From Prorocentrum cordatum (taxonomy: Eukaryota; Sar; Dinophyceae; Prorocentrales; Prorocentraceae): DNA of 64,000 nt. The translations under genes and the position numbers were made by a program. How positions within the stretch are numbered: the stretch's first letter is position 1; every line of letters begins with the position of its first letter. Location of the stretch: contig CAUYUJ010014205.1 in assembly GCA_963575745.1 (NCBI GenBank), positions 936,174 to 1,000,173 on the forward strand, given 5' to 3'. Below, piece after piece: positions 1 through 9,355 of this stretch. Below the pieces are notes generated by a model that ran no database searches, was not told where the DNA came from, and saw only the letters and a list, made by a program, of their open reading frames with translations.

Positions 1-840
1 GATGACGTGCATCCTGCCCGAGGTGGTCCAGCGGCCGCCAGCTCCTCGGCGGCCGTCGCACGGCGGGCCGCCTCGACGAGGGCTGGCGGGACAGGGGCGG
101 GCAACTTGTCGAGCTCGGGGCGCGGGTGCGGGAGGGTGCGGAACTGGCCCATCACGAGGCCGTAGTTCTGGGCGATGGCACGCTTGGTGGCCCACCAGGT
201 CGGTGACCACGCGCCCCGAAGCACACGAACCAGCGGGAGGTGCTCCACCGCCGTCTCGTGCAATGCGCCCAGCACAGGGACCCAGCCGCGCACAGCGCGG
301 GTCGCCGCACGGAAGATCGTGGCGACAGAGTACGGGAACACGCCCACCGGCGCAGGAGAGCCGCGCCACGCGCTCATGGCGTGAATATCCGCCGTGAGCA
401 TGGACGAGGGCGGGAAGCGCAGGAGGCGGTGGAGCAGCGTGAACTCGACCCGCCAGATCTCGGGAATGAGGAAAAAGAGCTGTGCCAGGTAGGAGAGGCA
501 AGGGGGCGCATTCACGTTGTACGCGAGGGCAGCAAGGCTGGTCGCCATGCCCGCGCGGCTCAACTCCGCTGCCCGCGACCACCACTTCGCAACCGCTTCC
601 TTCCAGACGCCCTGCTCCGAGATGCCTGGTCCAATGCGCGTGCCCAAGTACTTGGCGGAAGAGTCGATGCGGAAGCCCCTCCAGCTCGGGACCAGCTCGG
701 CGAAGTACCCCTTGGTCTCTTTGATCAGACTGGGAGAGACCTCCGCCCAGAGCGGAACCAGCACACACTTGTGGATCGCCAGCTGCAGGTTGAAGGCGAA
801 CTCGATGTCGTCGAAGGACGAGGCGATGGACGGTGGGATC
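1..840 (-). CDS. LINE reverse transcriptase, C-terminal part (partial)
   Basis: The minus strand is open from about 840 to the left edge, so the gene is cut by the window. The translation has the shape of the region after the RT catalytic loop in non-LTR retrotransposon ORF2: a segment with SWRGFRIDSS, then KYLGTRIGP (near 640-660), the usual KYLG-type motif of LINE ORF2, then a Trp- and Leu-rich thumb-like region with LRFPPSSML. No initiator Met is assigned because the upstream part is missing; the frame runs straight into the AACCTTCC repeat at about 840, which probably marks a 5' truncation. No finger or palm motifs and no zinc motif are inside the visible part. Family assignment is inference from motif shape. 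It resembles, but is not a copy of, the LINE at 37499-42682. Confidence 0.6.
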
Positions 841-1165
841 CGAAAGTTGTTTCGGAAGGTTTTGTGGAAGGTGTTTGGAAGGCTTCTTGGAAGGTTGTTC
901 GGAAGGTTTTTGGAATGTATTGGGCGGTTTCGCTAAATGCTGGAAAGTTTTAGGACGGTTTTTGGTAGGTTGTTGGAAGGTTACCTGAACGGGTGTTGGA
1001 CGGTGTTTGGAATGTTGTTGGAAGGTGTTGGAAGGTTGTTTGGCAAAACCTTCCTGGAACCTTCCTGAAACCTTCCTCGGGAAGGTTCCAGGATCCCTGC
1101 TTCCAACAAACCTTCCTAAAACCTTCCTCCGGAAGGTTCCTGGAGGGGTTGGCCGAACTGCCGCA
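841..1165. repeat. GGAAGGTT / AACCTTCC short-motif repeat
   Basis: The motif GGAAGGTT with small variants recurs every 10-20 bases to about 1040, then continues in the opposite orientation (AACCTTCC) to about 1110 and flips back, so inverted copies lie side by side and could form hairpins. No gene is supported here. Confidence 0.8.
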
Positions 1166-1850
1166 CCCAACTGTCCAAGATGGCCCAAAAGGCCCCCAAG
1201 AGGGCCCCAAGAAGGCCCAAGAGGTCCCCGAGACGCCCAATATGGCCTCCAAGACGGACAAGGTGCCCTCTAAGATGCCTCCAAGACGCCCAAGGTGGCC
1301 GTCAAGACGGCTAAGATGGTCCGGAGATGCGCCCAAGACGGCCCAAGATGGCCTCAAGATGGCCCAAGACGGCCCTATAGGCCCGCCAGAGGCTTCCAAG
1401 ACGGCCCAAGACCCCTCCAAGACGTCGTCCAGGAAGACCCGAAGGGGCCACAATCATTAAGTTTCCTATGGTTTTTGAAAGGGTTTGACGTTTGCTCCTT
1501 TTCAGCTTTCCGACGGCCCAAGACGGCCCAAGCGGCCCCCAACATCGACCCAAGAGCGCCCAAAAGGCCGTCCAAAATGCCACCACGACAACCCAAAAGG
1601 CCCCCAAGAAGGCCCCAACAAGGCCCCAACACTGCCCAAGAGGCCCCCAAGACGCCCAAGATGGCCTCCAAGACTGCCAATAAGGCCTCCAAGACAGCGA
1701 AGATGGCCCCGACATGCACCCAAGACGGCCCCAGATCTGCTGAAGATGGCCTTCGACTGCCCAAAAAGCCAGCCAGAGGCCTCCAAGGCGGCCGAAGACC
1801 CCTCCAAGTCGGCCTCCAGGAGGCCCGAAAGCTCGGAAATCGCCTGGTCG
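1166..1850. repeat. GCCCAAGA-type minisatellite, block 1
   Basis: Degenerate 9-12-base words such as GCCCAAGATGG, CCTCCAAGACGG and GGCCCCCAAGA alternate for hundreds of bases. A unique-looking bridge (1455-1515, containing GGTTTTTGAAAGGG and TTTGCTCCTTTTCAG) separates two runs and recurs at each other block. All six frames look open and give Pro/Lys/Arg-rich peptides, which is a by-product of the repeat and not evidence of a gene. Confidence 0.85.
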
Positions 1851-1859
1851 GATAGCTCG

Positions 1860-2130
1860 CCCGACTCGGTGTTCCCCTAAGGCTTTCGAAGCCCACTCGG
1901 GGAACGCGTGGCCCGATAGCTTGGGCACATTCAAACCCAACGCTCGGCCACGCAAGCGCTTCCCAAAAGGCAGGGGGCAGCGGTGATTCGCCGTGGGCGT
2001 CTTCGATCTGCCGCCCCCTGTTGGCTTGCCACAAGGGTGTCTGGCGTGCCAGATGTCAAAAGGTTTGGGTGATTGCAGAACTCCCCCGGTGGCTTCGGCC
2101 GGCGCCGCCGACCACCCAGAAGGCTTGCCA
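1860..2130. repeat. Interspersed spacer block of the minisatellite, copy 1
   Basis: Roughly 250 bases that recur at 10425-10695 and, in part, at 11450-11590. Shared landmarks are CCGATAGCTTGG, GCTCGGCCACG, CCAAAAGGCAGGGGGC, GGTGATTCGCCGT and a terminal CCACCCAGAAGG. The recurrence shows a higher-order repeat made of minisatellite plus spacer. Confidence 0.75.
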
Positions 2131-2439
2131 AGAGGTGGTTGCAAACGTTTTTCTCGCCCCAGGTGGCGCCAAGACGGCCTCCAAGACGGCCAAGACGGCC
2201 CTCAAGTTCGCCCAAGATGGCTCAAGATGGCCTCCAAGGCGGCCCCAGAGCGTCCAAGATGCCTGGAAGTTTGCCCAAGAAGCATCCAATACTGCCCAAG
2301 ATGGCCTCCAGACGACGACGGACGTCCCAAGACGCCCCCAAAAGGCCCCCAAGACGGCCCGAGAAGCCTCCAGGAGCTCATCCAGGAAAGCCCAAAGAGG
2401 CCAAACTCATTGATTTCCCTTTGGTTTTTGAAGGGATTT
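2131..2439. repeat. GCCCAAGA-type minisatellite, block 2 (left flank of YR element 1)
   Basis: Same word structure as 1166-1850. It ends in the bridge sequence with GGTTTTTGAAGGGATTT, exactly where the YR retrotransposon begins. The bridge resumes at 9530 on the other side of the element. Confidence 0.8.
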
Positions 2440-2577
2440 GCTCTTTTTGCTCTTGGCGGCGAACGGTTTCTGTTGCGAGAATGGACCGGAGCCTTGCTAC
2501 TGCTGAGGGTTGGAACCAGCCCGACTGCGGGGCCAGCTCGCGATACAATTCGAACTGACAGACTGCTCAACACCCCC
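2440..2577 (-). repeat. Split direct repeat B2 (3' terminus of YR element 1)
   Basis: 138 bp starting GCTCTTTTTGCTCTTGG, with only a few differences from B1 at 2808-2944. A 20-base spacer (2578-2597) lies between it and A2. Confidence 0.85.
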
Positions 2578-2597
2578 AGAAGGGAGGCGTGGGAGGG

Positions 2598-2807
2598 AAG
2601 CTTGAAGCCAGGATGGCAGAGGACGATCGCCATCGCAAATGTGCACTAAGGATGGACAGGCTGCAAGGGCAGAACACCATCGGGTTTTTGCTAATCGCGC
2701 AAAGGCCGGGCGCGATTAGCAAAAACCCGATGTTTTTAGACGACTGTACTTTACAAGTCGCGACAGGTCGAGCTATTCAAGAGCATTCACGTGGTCCCCA
2801 CAAACAT
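2598..2807 (-). repeat. Split direct repeat A2 of YR element 1
   Basis: 210 bp starting AAGCTTGAAGCCAG and ending CACAAACAT, nearly identical to A1 at 9319-9529. It contains the long hairpin at 2678-2732 and abuts B1 directly. Confidence 0.87.
2678..2732. other. Perfect 23-bp inverted repeat with 9-nt spacer, copy in A2
   Basis: The left arm 2678-2700 starts CATCGGGTTTTTGC. The spacer is AAAGGCCGG (2701-2709). The right arm 2710-2732 is the exact reverse complement of the left. Long arms around a short asymmetric spacer resemble the core sites of tyrosine recombinases. The role is inferred. Confidence 0.8.
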
Positions 2808-2944
2808 GCTCTTTTTGCTCTTGGCGGCGAACGGTTTCTGTTGCGAGACTGGACCGGAGCCTTGCTACTGCTGAGGGTTGGAACCAGCCCGACTGCGGGG
2901 CCAGCTCGCGATACAATTCGAATTCACAGACTGCTCAACACCCC
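2808..2944 (-). repeat. Split direct repeat B1 of YR element 1
   Basis: Nearly identical to B2. Its outer end is fused to the outer end of A2, which reproduces the junction of a circularised element. The region 2945-3024 between B1 and the last ORF is non-coding. Confidence 0.85.
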
Positions 2945-3024
2945 AAACCTTTAGGACCCAGGCCGAAGTTCACAGCCCACGGGGAGCGGGGGGCCGGCAG
3001 GCCTCAGCGAAAAAAGGACGAGAA

Positions 3025-3738
3025 TCAGATCCAGCTCCTTTCAGTCCAAATCGGCGACAACAAAGCACGAGCCAGGGCGGCAGCAAGTTTCGGCGGGTAG
3101 GCCGCGGTTTCGCGCGAGCTCCGCCCCTCCAAAATTACGTGCTTCTTACCAGAGAACGAGCAGAAACCGTGCCGACCTGTGCAGAGGACCGTGCCTGGGT
3201 GATCCAGGAACCCCAGGTCGAGATCGGCGCCTCCGAAAACCAGTCTAGTGGCCTTTCTATGGGGAGACCCGAAACTACAGTGATTCACAACGACAGTGCG
3301 GCTATTGGCGCGAGCCAACAAAGATTTCAAAGAGGGATCGTGCCAGACGTAGCTGCTGTGAGGATGCTCGAGACAGAAGGGGACGTGCATTCTGATGCAA
3401 AGTCTGATCACACGGAGCGAAAAGTCCAAGCACGCATTGCCCAAATTCACTTTCTCTCGCTGCGCCTCAGGAAGACCCGGCAAGCCCCGGGGAAACTCTC
3501 TACTGCGCAGCGGCACGTTGACATTCTGCACCACGGAGAAAGAGGTGCAGGGCGGGGCCAGCATCACTGCCAGCACCAGGCCGGCGAGGATGCTCGCGCG
3601 TAGCCCGGCCTCCACGCACTGGCGCAGCACGTTGTCCGCGGGGCCGGCCTTGATGTCCCACTCCCGCGAGCAGTGCCCGACGCGCCGCGCCGCCGCGGCC
3701 GCTCGGCCAGCGCCGCTGAACAGCTCGGCGAAGAAAGG
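3025..3738 (-). CDS. Cytosine-5 methyltransferase-like domain of YR element 1
   Basis: About 236 residues with the landmarks of C5 cytosine methyltransferases in order: FFAELFSGAG (motif I, cofactor binding) at the start, PPCTSFS (motif IV, catalytic Cys) near residue 63, LEHPHSSYVW (motif VI, Glu of the ENV/ENP type) near residue 122, and NHCSFGSPHRKATRLVF near residue 151 (motif VIII-like). It lies directly after the tyrosine recombinase but in another frame; the recombinase frame stops at 3741. In the sister element at 45233-51604 the two domains are in one frame, so a frameshift near 3760 is likely here. Expected activity is methylation of cytosine in DNA, possibly of the element's own copies; that is inference. 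No target-recognition domain is recognisable. Retrotransposon-encoded methyltransferases of this kind are known from dinoflagellates. Confidence 0.72.
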   Translation of the reverse strand, partial: PFFAELFSGAGRAAAAARRVGHCSREWDIKAGPADNVLRQCVEAGLRASILAGLVLAVMLAPPCTSFSVVQNVNVPLRSREFPRGLPGLPEAQREKVNLGNACLDFSLRVIRLCIRMHVPFCLEHPHSSYVWHDPSLKSLLARANSRTVVVNHCSFGSPHRKATRLVFGGADLDLGFLDHPGTVLCTGRHGFCSFSGKKHVILEGRSSRETAAYPPKLAAALARALLSPIWTERSWI

Positions 3739-3740
3739 CG

Positions 3741-5321
3741 TCAAGGCCTCAGAGCCGGCGCCGGCAGCGGGCGCCCACGCGCGACGCACTCCTCGAGCAG
3801 GCGCTCGCAGTCGAGGGCGTGGGCCTGCTGCTCCGCGCTGAGCTCCCGCCGGGCGTCGTTGACCCTGCCTGCCTTCTCGTAGCGGGCCACGCTCTTGGCC
3901 GCTCGCCATCGGCCTCTCTTCATGCACTCGTCTTGGCTGCGCTCGCGGTGAGCTCGATCGATCGAGATCCCGCTGTGGCGGCCCTGGCACGGCGCCATCT
4001 TGTAGCCGAGGGCCGAGGCAGCCTGCACGAACATCTGGTAGAACTGGCTGTAGTCCCAAGGAAAGATCCGCTCTTCGCCCGGCCCCTGGCTGAGATGCTC
4101 GAACACGTGGTCCAGCCAGGGCGTCCGAGTCGAGCCCATCACCACCGTGTCGTCCGCCTCCCCTGTCTTGCTCCTCGCCACGCCCGTGCGGCTGGGGAAA
4201 AGGAGAAGGCTCCACCTGGCCAGCCCGCCGCGGGCCGGAGGCAGGAGCGACCGGCGCTGGAGCGACAGGAGCTCCGACGGCCGCAGGTAGGCCTCCACCA
4301 TCACGAGGACCGCGACCGCGGCGAGCCCGAACCCCATGCGCATCAGCTGCAGCGCCAGGGCGGCCCACATGGGCCACGGCAGCGGCCGCCGGCTCATGGG
4401 CGGGCTGAAGGTCCGCCAGCCTTTCAGGCAGCGGAAAGCCCGGGGGAGCTTCCGCCATCCGTTGCGGCTGAAGGCCGGGAACACGAACATCGCCGACGCC
4501 AGCATGCTCTCGCCGCGCCAGGCCCGGCGGCCCGCGCGGAACTCGTCGTTCATCCAGCGCGCGATGCAATCGTCGACCTCGGCATCCGCGCCGGGGGGGG
4601 CCGAGATCTTGTCCGCGTAGGCCACCAGCTCGCCGACGTGCGTCTGGTATCGAGCCCGCGTGGCCGCCTTCGCGCTGTGGGCCTCCAAGTAAGTCTGGCC
4701 CGGCGGCAGCTCCTCGAAGGCCATGCGCCGCACCCGCGCCGCGGCGCGGCGGGCATCGGCCTGCGCCGACCCCCGGCTTGGCAGCTCCTCCTCGCAGCTG
4801 CTCTCGCTGTCGCCCTCGGCGGCAGCGGCGGTCGCGGCCGCGGCCTTGGCGTCGCGGAAGAGGTTGGCCGCCGCGCGGCCCCACTCTGTCTGGGGCGCCT
4901 GCTCCAGGCCGGACGGCCGGGGCACCGGCCCCGCGCTCGCGCGCTTCGCCAATCCACTGTAGGCCTCTCGGCTCAGCCTCCGCGCTCGGCGCGGGCTGCG
5001 GCTCCGCGAGGCCGCCCGGCGGCCCCTCGCGCAGCCCGGCGGCAGCCCCGGCGGCCCCGTCTGCGCCCCCTGCGCCGCTGGCTGGCTCGGCGCGGGGCCC
5101 TGTGAAAGCAGACCCCGCGTCAGCACCCTCGCCCGCGCCGCCCGGCTCGGCGGCCGAATCCCTGGCTGAGGCGGCGGCGCGCGGGGAGGCGGGAGCGGCG
5201 GCTTGGCGAGCCGCTGCGTTGAGCTCAGACGGCTCCGGAATATGTCCCAGCTCGAGGGTGGTCCCGGCTCTCGGCCGTCCAGCTTGCGAGGCTCTCGGCC
5301 CTTTCGGCAGGAGGTGAGTGA
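3741..5321 (-). CDS. Tyrosine recombinase of YR element 1
   Basis: The catalytic part shows YLRPSELLSLQRRSLL (first Arg), GRHSGISID (His region, near 3980) and KRGRWRAAKSVARYEKAG with the nucleophilic Tyr at codon 3879-3881. This set, including RYEK after RGRW, is typical of DIRS-order recombinases, which join a circular cDNA to the chromosome in place of a DDE integrase. The N-terminal part is a low-complexity Ala/Arg/Pro linker in which the frame in use is uncertain (about 5000-5321); the ORF itself could open at 5369. It is preceded by the RNase H tail in a different frame and followed at once by the methyltransferase-like domain. The catalytic residues are present, so the recombinase domain itself looks intact. 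Confidence 0.75.
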   Translation of the reverse strand, partial: SLTSCRKGREPRKLDGREPGPPSSWDIFRSRLSSTQRLAKPPLPPPRAPPPQPGIRPPSRAARARVLTRGLLSQGPAPSQPAAQGAQTGPPGLPPGCARGRRAASRSRSPRRARRLSREAYSGLAKRASAGPVPRPSGLEQAPQTEWGRAAANLFRDAKAAAATAAAAEGDSESSCEEELPSRGSAQADARRAAARVRRMAFEELPPGQTYLEAHSAKAATRARYQTHVGELVAYADKISAPPGADAEVDDCIARWMNDEFRAGRRAWRGESMLASAMFVFPAFSRNGWRKLPRAFRCLKGWRTFSPPMSRRPLPWPMWAALALQLMRMGFGLAAVAVLVMVEAYLRPSELLSLQRRSLLPPARGGLARWSLLLFPSRTGVARSKTGEADDTVVMGSTRTPWLDHVFEHLSQGPGEERIFPWDYSQFYQMFVQAASALGYKMAPCQGRHSGISIDRAHRERSQDECMKRGRWRAAKSVARYEKAGRVNDARRELSAEQQAHALDCERLLEECVARGRPLPAPALRP

Positions 5322-6765
5322 CACATTTTTTAGCTTCATATTCTCTCGCAAACAATCTGCCCCCCTCATCGCTGCCGTTGAACTCCGAAGGGATCCACCT
5401 ATAACTGAACCGCAGGCCGCGCGCGAAGGCGCACGCGGCCGTCCGCCGAATCATCGTCAGCAGCTTGAAGTCACGGGCCCGCGAGCGCGAAAAGGCGAGG
5501 GTCCCACACCGAGTAGGCAAGCCCGAAGCCATCGAGGGAGACGTCCGACTGGTAGACGCCCGGCAGCCACCGGGCGTCCCAGTCAGCTTGCAAAAAGATC
5601 ATCAGACCAAGGAAGGCGCGCAGCTCCTCAGCCACACTGGGCCACAGCCCAACACGCTCGAAGTAGTGCCGCTGGATGAAGCGGTAGATGCAATGGAAAC
5701 AGCTGAGGCTCTCGCGCCGCACCAGGACCACGAAGGTGAGGTGGCCCACCACGATCTCCAGCTCGAGCCCGCTGACCGCCCGGCGGCGCAGCAGGGCCTG
5801 CACCGCCCCGCGGATCCGCCAGAACCGAGCCGGCGTAGGGCGGGTGCACCCAGCGCGGCCATCGAGCTGCACGCCCAAGGCCGCGCCACCCTCATTCGTC
5901 ACGGCGGTCTCATGGACCTCGAGGCCGACCCCACCGAAGGACGAGATGGCCCCCTCGAGGCCCCGGCGGACCGCGCCCTCGGTCGTGCCCAGCACCCCCA
6001 TGTTGTCCACGTAGGTGTAGTGGCCCATGGAGCTCGGGCGATCCAGGATGAGGGGAGGCCCGCGGTCAGTCATGACGAGCGCGCCCTGCAAGGAGGGCAC
6101 CTTCAGCATGCGGTACGAGATGGCCGACTGCGCGAAGAACAGCGACCAGGCCCAGCCCATCGGCAGCGCCCGCGCAAGCGGGTAGACCAGCGTGCTCGGC
6201 GCCAGCCGCGCGCCGTCCAGCTCCGTCAGCCGCAGGTCGGCGGCCCGCAAGGGAGGGTGCCCGAAGTGCTCCTGCAGGCCCAGGCCGTCCTCCAGCAGCA
6301 GCCGGTGGAAGCAGTCCTTCACGTCGCTGACTCCGAGCCAGGTGTCGAGGCCCGCCAGCGCCGCGTTGGCCTCCCCCGACTCGCCGTCGCCCGGCGGCCA
6401 CTCCCGCTCGATGCGGCTGAGGCCGCCCCCGCTGACGAGGTCCACGCCCGGCGGGCTCTTGGACGACAGTCCAAGATCAATCGTTGACGGTCGCCCTTCT
6501 TCTTGACGAAGAAGAGCTCGACCTGGCATCGGCACGTGGTCGACATCCTCACCAGGCCGACCTTCAGCCAGCGTTTCACCAGACCGATGTAGGCGGGCCG
6601 CTTGTGCTTCAGGATGGGGTCCATATAGGGTCGAACTGGACCGCAGCGTGCATTAATTTCGTCCACCTCCTGGGGTGAACGCAGCATGTAGCTCTCGAAA
6701 TCCTTCAATAGGGGGAAAACAAACCTACCTCGCTTCTGACCACCCTCGCTTCCAAGAGATACCAA
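5322..6765 (-). pseudogene. RT-RNase H of YR element 1 (frameshifted, internally deleted)
   Basis: The RT starts in one frame with PAYIGLVKRWLKVG and KKKGDRQRLILDCR, then shifts frame near 6470. In the second frame (5471-6535) it continues with SDVKDCFHRL (motif A Asp), ALPMGWAWSLFF (motif B) and HYTYVDNMGV (motif C, YVDN). The RNase H begins with SDVSLDGFGLAYS (first catalytic Asp), then a further frameshift near 5480-5530 leads to a tail with RFSYRWIPSEFNGSD. About 100 residues expected between these two pieces, including the catalytic Glu and second Asp, are missing. YVDN in motif C and an RNase H ending in RWIPSE.N are shared with the sister element. The copy cannot encode a functional polymerase without frame correction. 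Confidence 0.75.
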
Positions 6766-7328
6766 GCGATGCCAAACTGCGGCCTGTACTGGTCAGGCCG
6801 CTTGACGAGGGGGCGCGTGGTATGACTTGGTTTTGCCTGGAAGCGAAAGCGGGGTAGGTAATTCACGCTCCGATTCAACTGGATCCGCGCCGCCTCCGGC
6901 AGAAGACTCAAAACTCTCGGCGACCCAGCAAGGTCGTCCGGGATCGACAGCCGGGCGTGGGAGAAGGGGGTCAGCGTCGCGTGGGCCAGCTGGGCGTAGC
7001 CGCCTCGGCCCCGCAGCAGGCGCGCCAAGCACTGCTGCGAATCCTCCGCGCTGTCCGGGCCGCCCCAGCTCGCCGCCAGGGGTTGGGCCCGTCGCTGCGT
7101 CGCATGCTGCAGCTCCGCCACGCGGCAGCGCGTGGCCCAGCTGGGCGCCGCCGGGGGCGGCCGCCGATCAGCGCCATGCATCCAATTTAGGCTGGACAAA
7201 GCCCTCGTTCGCCAGCCGCCGAACTCGTGGCCGATCGCGACGTCCAAGGCGGGAAGCGACGTCGGCGTCCAGCTCGCGCAGCCCTGGGACAGGGTAAACC
7301 TGGCCGCCGCGCGTGGCCTCTGCTTCAA
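6766..7328 (-). CDS. N-terminal part of the YR element 1 pol region
   Basis: A minus-strand frame (6705-7328) upstream of the RT runs through Ala/Arg-rich sequence to a stretch with PDDLAGSPRVLSLLPEAARIQLN and then overlaps the RT start. This position is occupied in the sister element by a 100-150-residue pol N-terminus. No domain is recognised. Whether it is joined to gag or RT cannot be told because frames change at both ends. Confidence 0.4.
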
Positions 7329-7364
7329 GGCCGGGGGGCGGCCTCACCCCCGGCCCCTTGCCCG

Positions 7365-8960
7365 TCATTTCGACTGGGCGGCGGCTGTCGACTCGCCGGG
7401 CTTGGTCTTCCGCCCACGACCGCGACCGCCACCGCCCTTGCCGCCGTCATCTGCCCCAGCGCGGGGCAGGCCGCCTGTCTCCAGCGCGCCCGTCACCTCG
7501 TCGGCGCCGCCAGCTCCGCGGCCGCCAGGCCCCAACGCTCGACTGCGTCCCAGGGCAGCGAGCCGCTCGGACTCGTCGCGAGCCGCCCGATTCGCGAAGT
7601 TGCGGAGCTCGGGCGACACCACGTCGAAGGGGCCACTCGTCCCCGTCAGGAACCTGCCTGCCTCCCACGTGGCCGGCTGACCAGGAACCACGCGATAGGC
7701 CTCGCTGATCTGGGCCACTCGGCGGGCCGCCACCTCCAGACACGCCAGCCCGCCTAGGTTCAGCGCGTCGAACGTCGCGGCCAGCCAGAAGATCGTGACC
7801 AGACAGTTCAACTCGTGCCATGTCCGGTCACGCTGACTCACGCCGTACTCGCGGCAGAAGTTGCTCATCCACGTCTTGGGGTCGCCGCCGTGCTGCGTGA
7901 ACCGATGGCAGAGGTGGAGGGCCGTGCCGGCCCCGCGCAGCTCGCACCCGTCCAGGGCCTCCGAACTGCTCTCCCCCACCGCTCGGCGCCATTCCTTGAA
8001 GCGGACTCCCTGTTCGTTCCACTCCACCGCGGTCGTCCGCACATCGTCGGCTGCGGGCCCCGCTGTCTCCTCGCGCGGCGTGGGGGTGCCACCCACCTCC
8101 TCGCGCGGCCGGTCGGCCAGCGCCTCGCGGAGGTCAAAGGGGCTGGGCCGTCCGGCCTCCTCGGCTGGCGGCGGGGCCAACGGGGCCGGCAAGGGAGCGG
8201 CCATCCGCCCGGCGTTGTCAAATGCCTGGGCCCGCCACCTCTCGACCTCGGAGACTGGCACCCGCTCGCAAAGCACCGGCCGGCCGTCGGGCCGCCGCGC
8301 GATCACCTTCGGCCTCGCCTGGACGTCGTCGGGGCCCGGCGCCACCTCGTCGCCCAGCTGGAAGCCGCCGCCTGCCTGCACCTCCGCCACCAGCAGCACC
8401 GACTCCTCACCTTCCAGCGGCGGGGGCGCTAGGACGGGCCGGCTAGCAGCCTCGTCCCCGGGTGACTCGGGGACCCGGGCGCCCGTGGCCAAAGGCTGCT
8501 TGCCCCGCAGGCGCCGCCGCGCGGCCTCCAGCACGCCGATGTCCAGGCCGCACTCGTCGCCGTGCCAGTCCACCATGCTCGTCGGCTCCTCGCCCAAGTG
8601 GGCCCCCAGCGCGGACGGGAGGCGACGTCGGCGCCGCTCCTCGCGCGCCAGTTCGCGGCCCTCCAGCACCATCTTCCGCAGCGTCTCGCGGTCGATCTCG
8701 TCGCGGAACCTCACCACGTTGCCCCTGACATTCTTGGGCCAGCCGTGGAGCAACGACACGTGCCAAACCCAGTCGGCCCGACGCTCCACGTAGCGGTCGC
8801 CGTCCGCGCTCTCGATGACCCAACACTCATGCCTCCGGTCCAGATGGACCGGCCAGATGGGTCCACTCATCTCCGACGAACCGCACCAGCAGCCGCGCCC
8901 CCGGGCGCCTCTCGTCGCGCGTCGACATGTTGGCGAAGGGCGCCGCCTCGTGGGGCCTCC
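7365..8960 (-). pseudogene. Gag-like ORF of YR element 1
   Basis: The readable protein has an N-terminal block that occurs in three frames: PGARLLVRFVGDEWTHL in one, then HECWVIESADGDRYVERR in the next (8750-8900), followed by about 460 continuous residues. The block matches LVRYDDDFWHVR and KRWIIYTPDSDLYEEDYG in the intact gag-like ORF at 49989-51200, so two frameshifts are inferred near 8830-8890. Later regions have many charged residues, ALNLGGLACLEVAARR (equivalent to DLSNLVVMEKIARRLQ in the sister) and a Gly/Arg-rich C-terminus (GGKGGGGRGRGRK) likely to bind nucleic acid. No zinc knuckle is present. The W/Y-rich N-terminal block resembles small barrel folds such as Tudor, but this is only an impression. 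Confidence 0.55.
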
Positions 8961-9355
8961 GACGCCGGGCTCCAGCGGCCGACGAAAAACGCCACCACCA
9001 GCGCCACCAGCCAGAGCAGCCACCACTCGGGGCGCTCCTCCGCCTCGCACGCGGCCGCCGCCAACACTGGGGGCGGCGCGGGCTCGGCGCACACGCACGC
9101 CGGGCAAGGTGGGGCCGGCGAGCAGCTCGGGCAGGCCGGGCAGGGCGCCGGGTGGCAGTCGGGGCACGGCGGACACGCCTGCGGCCCCGCGAACGCCACC
9201 CGCGCCGCCTCGGCCACCGCCCCGCGCGCCAGCTCCCGCAGCACGCCGGGAGCCGCCGCCGACACGGCCGCGCAGAGGCTCGCCACCATTCCAGGTGGCG
9301 CCAGGCCCTCGGCGCGTGAAAGCTTGAAGCCAGCAAGGCAGAGGACGATCGCCAT
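8867..9355 (-). CDS. ORF0 of YR element 1: Cys-rich protein with a membrane segment
   Basis: A 162-residue ORF, first after the A1 repeat, overlapping the start of the gag-like region in another frame. It has an Ala-rich N-terminus, a run of CPxC motifs (about ten Cys in 30 residues, near residues 61-90) and a hydrophobic stretch WWLLWLVALVVAFFVGRW (about residues 109-126) followed by basic residues, which predicts one transmembrane helix with the C-terminus on the cytoplasmic side. The sister element has a small ORF in the same place with Cys residues and a membrane segment (51118-51528), so the arrangement is conserved. Function is unknown; membrane anchoring of particles is a possibility. 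The Met at 9355 lies inside A1, so the true start may be the Met near 9289. Confidence 0.55.
   Translation of the reverse strand: MAIVLCLAGFKLSRAEGLAPPGMVASLCAAVSAAAPGVLRELARGAVAEAARVAFAGPQACPPCPDCHPAPCPACPSCSPAPPCPACVCAEPAPPPVLAAAACEAEERPEWWLLWLVALVVAFFVGRWSPASEAPRGGALRQHVDARREAPGGAAAGAVRRR

Noticed and set aside
3740-5100. Middle part of the 835-codon minus-strand frame at 3025-5532
   Set aside because: Over 3740-5100 the recombinase is encoded in another frame; the Gly/Arg/Pro-rich reading is a shadow. Only its two ends (RNase H tail and methyltransferase) were kept.
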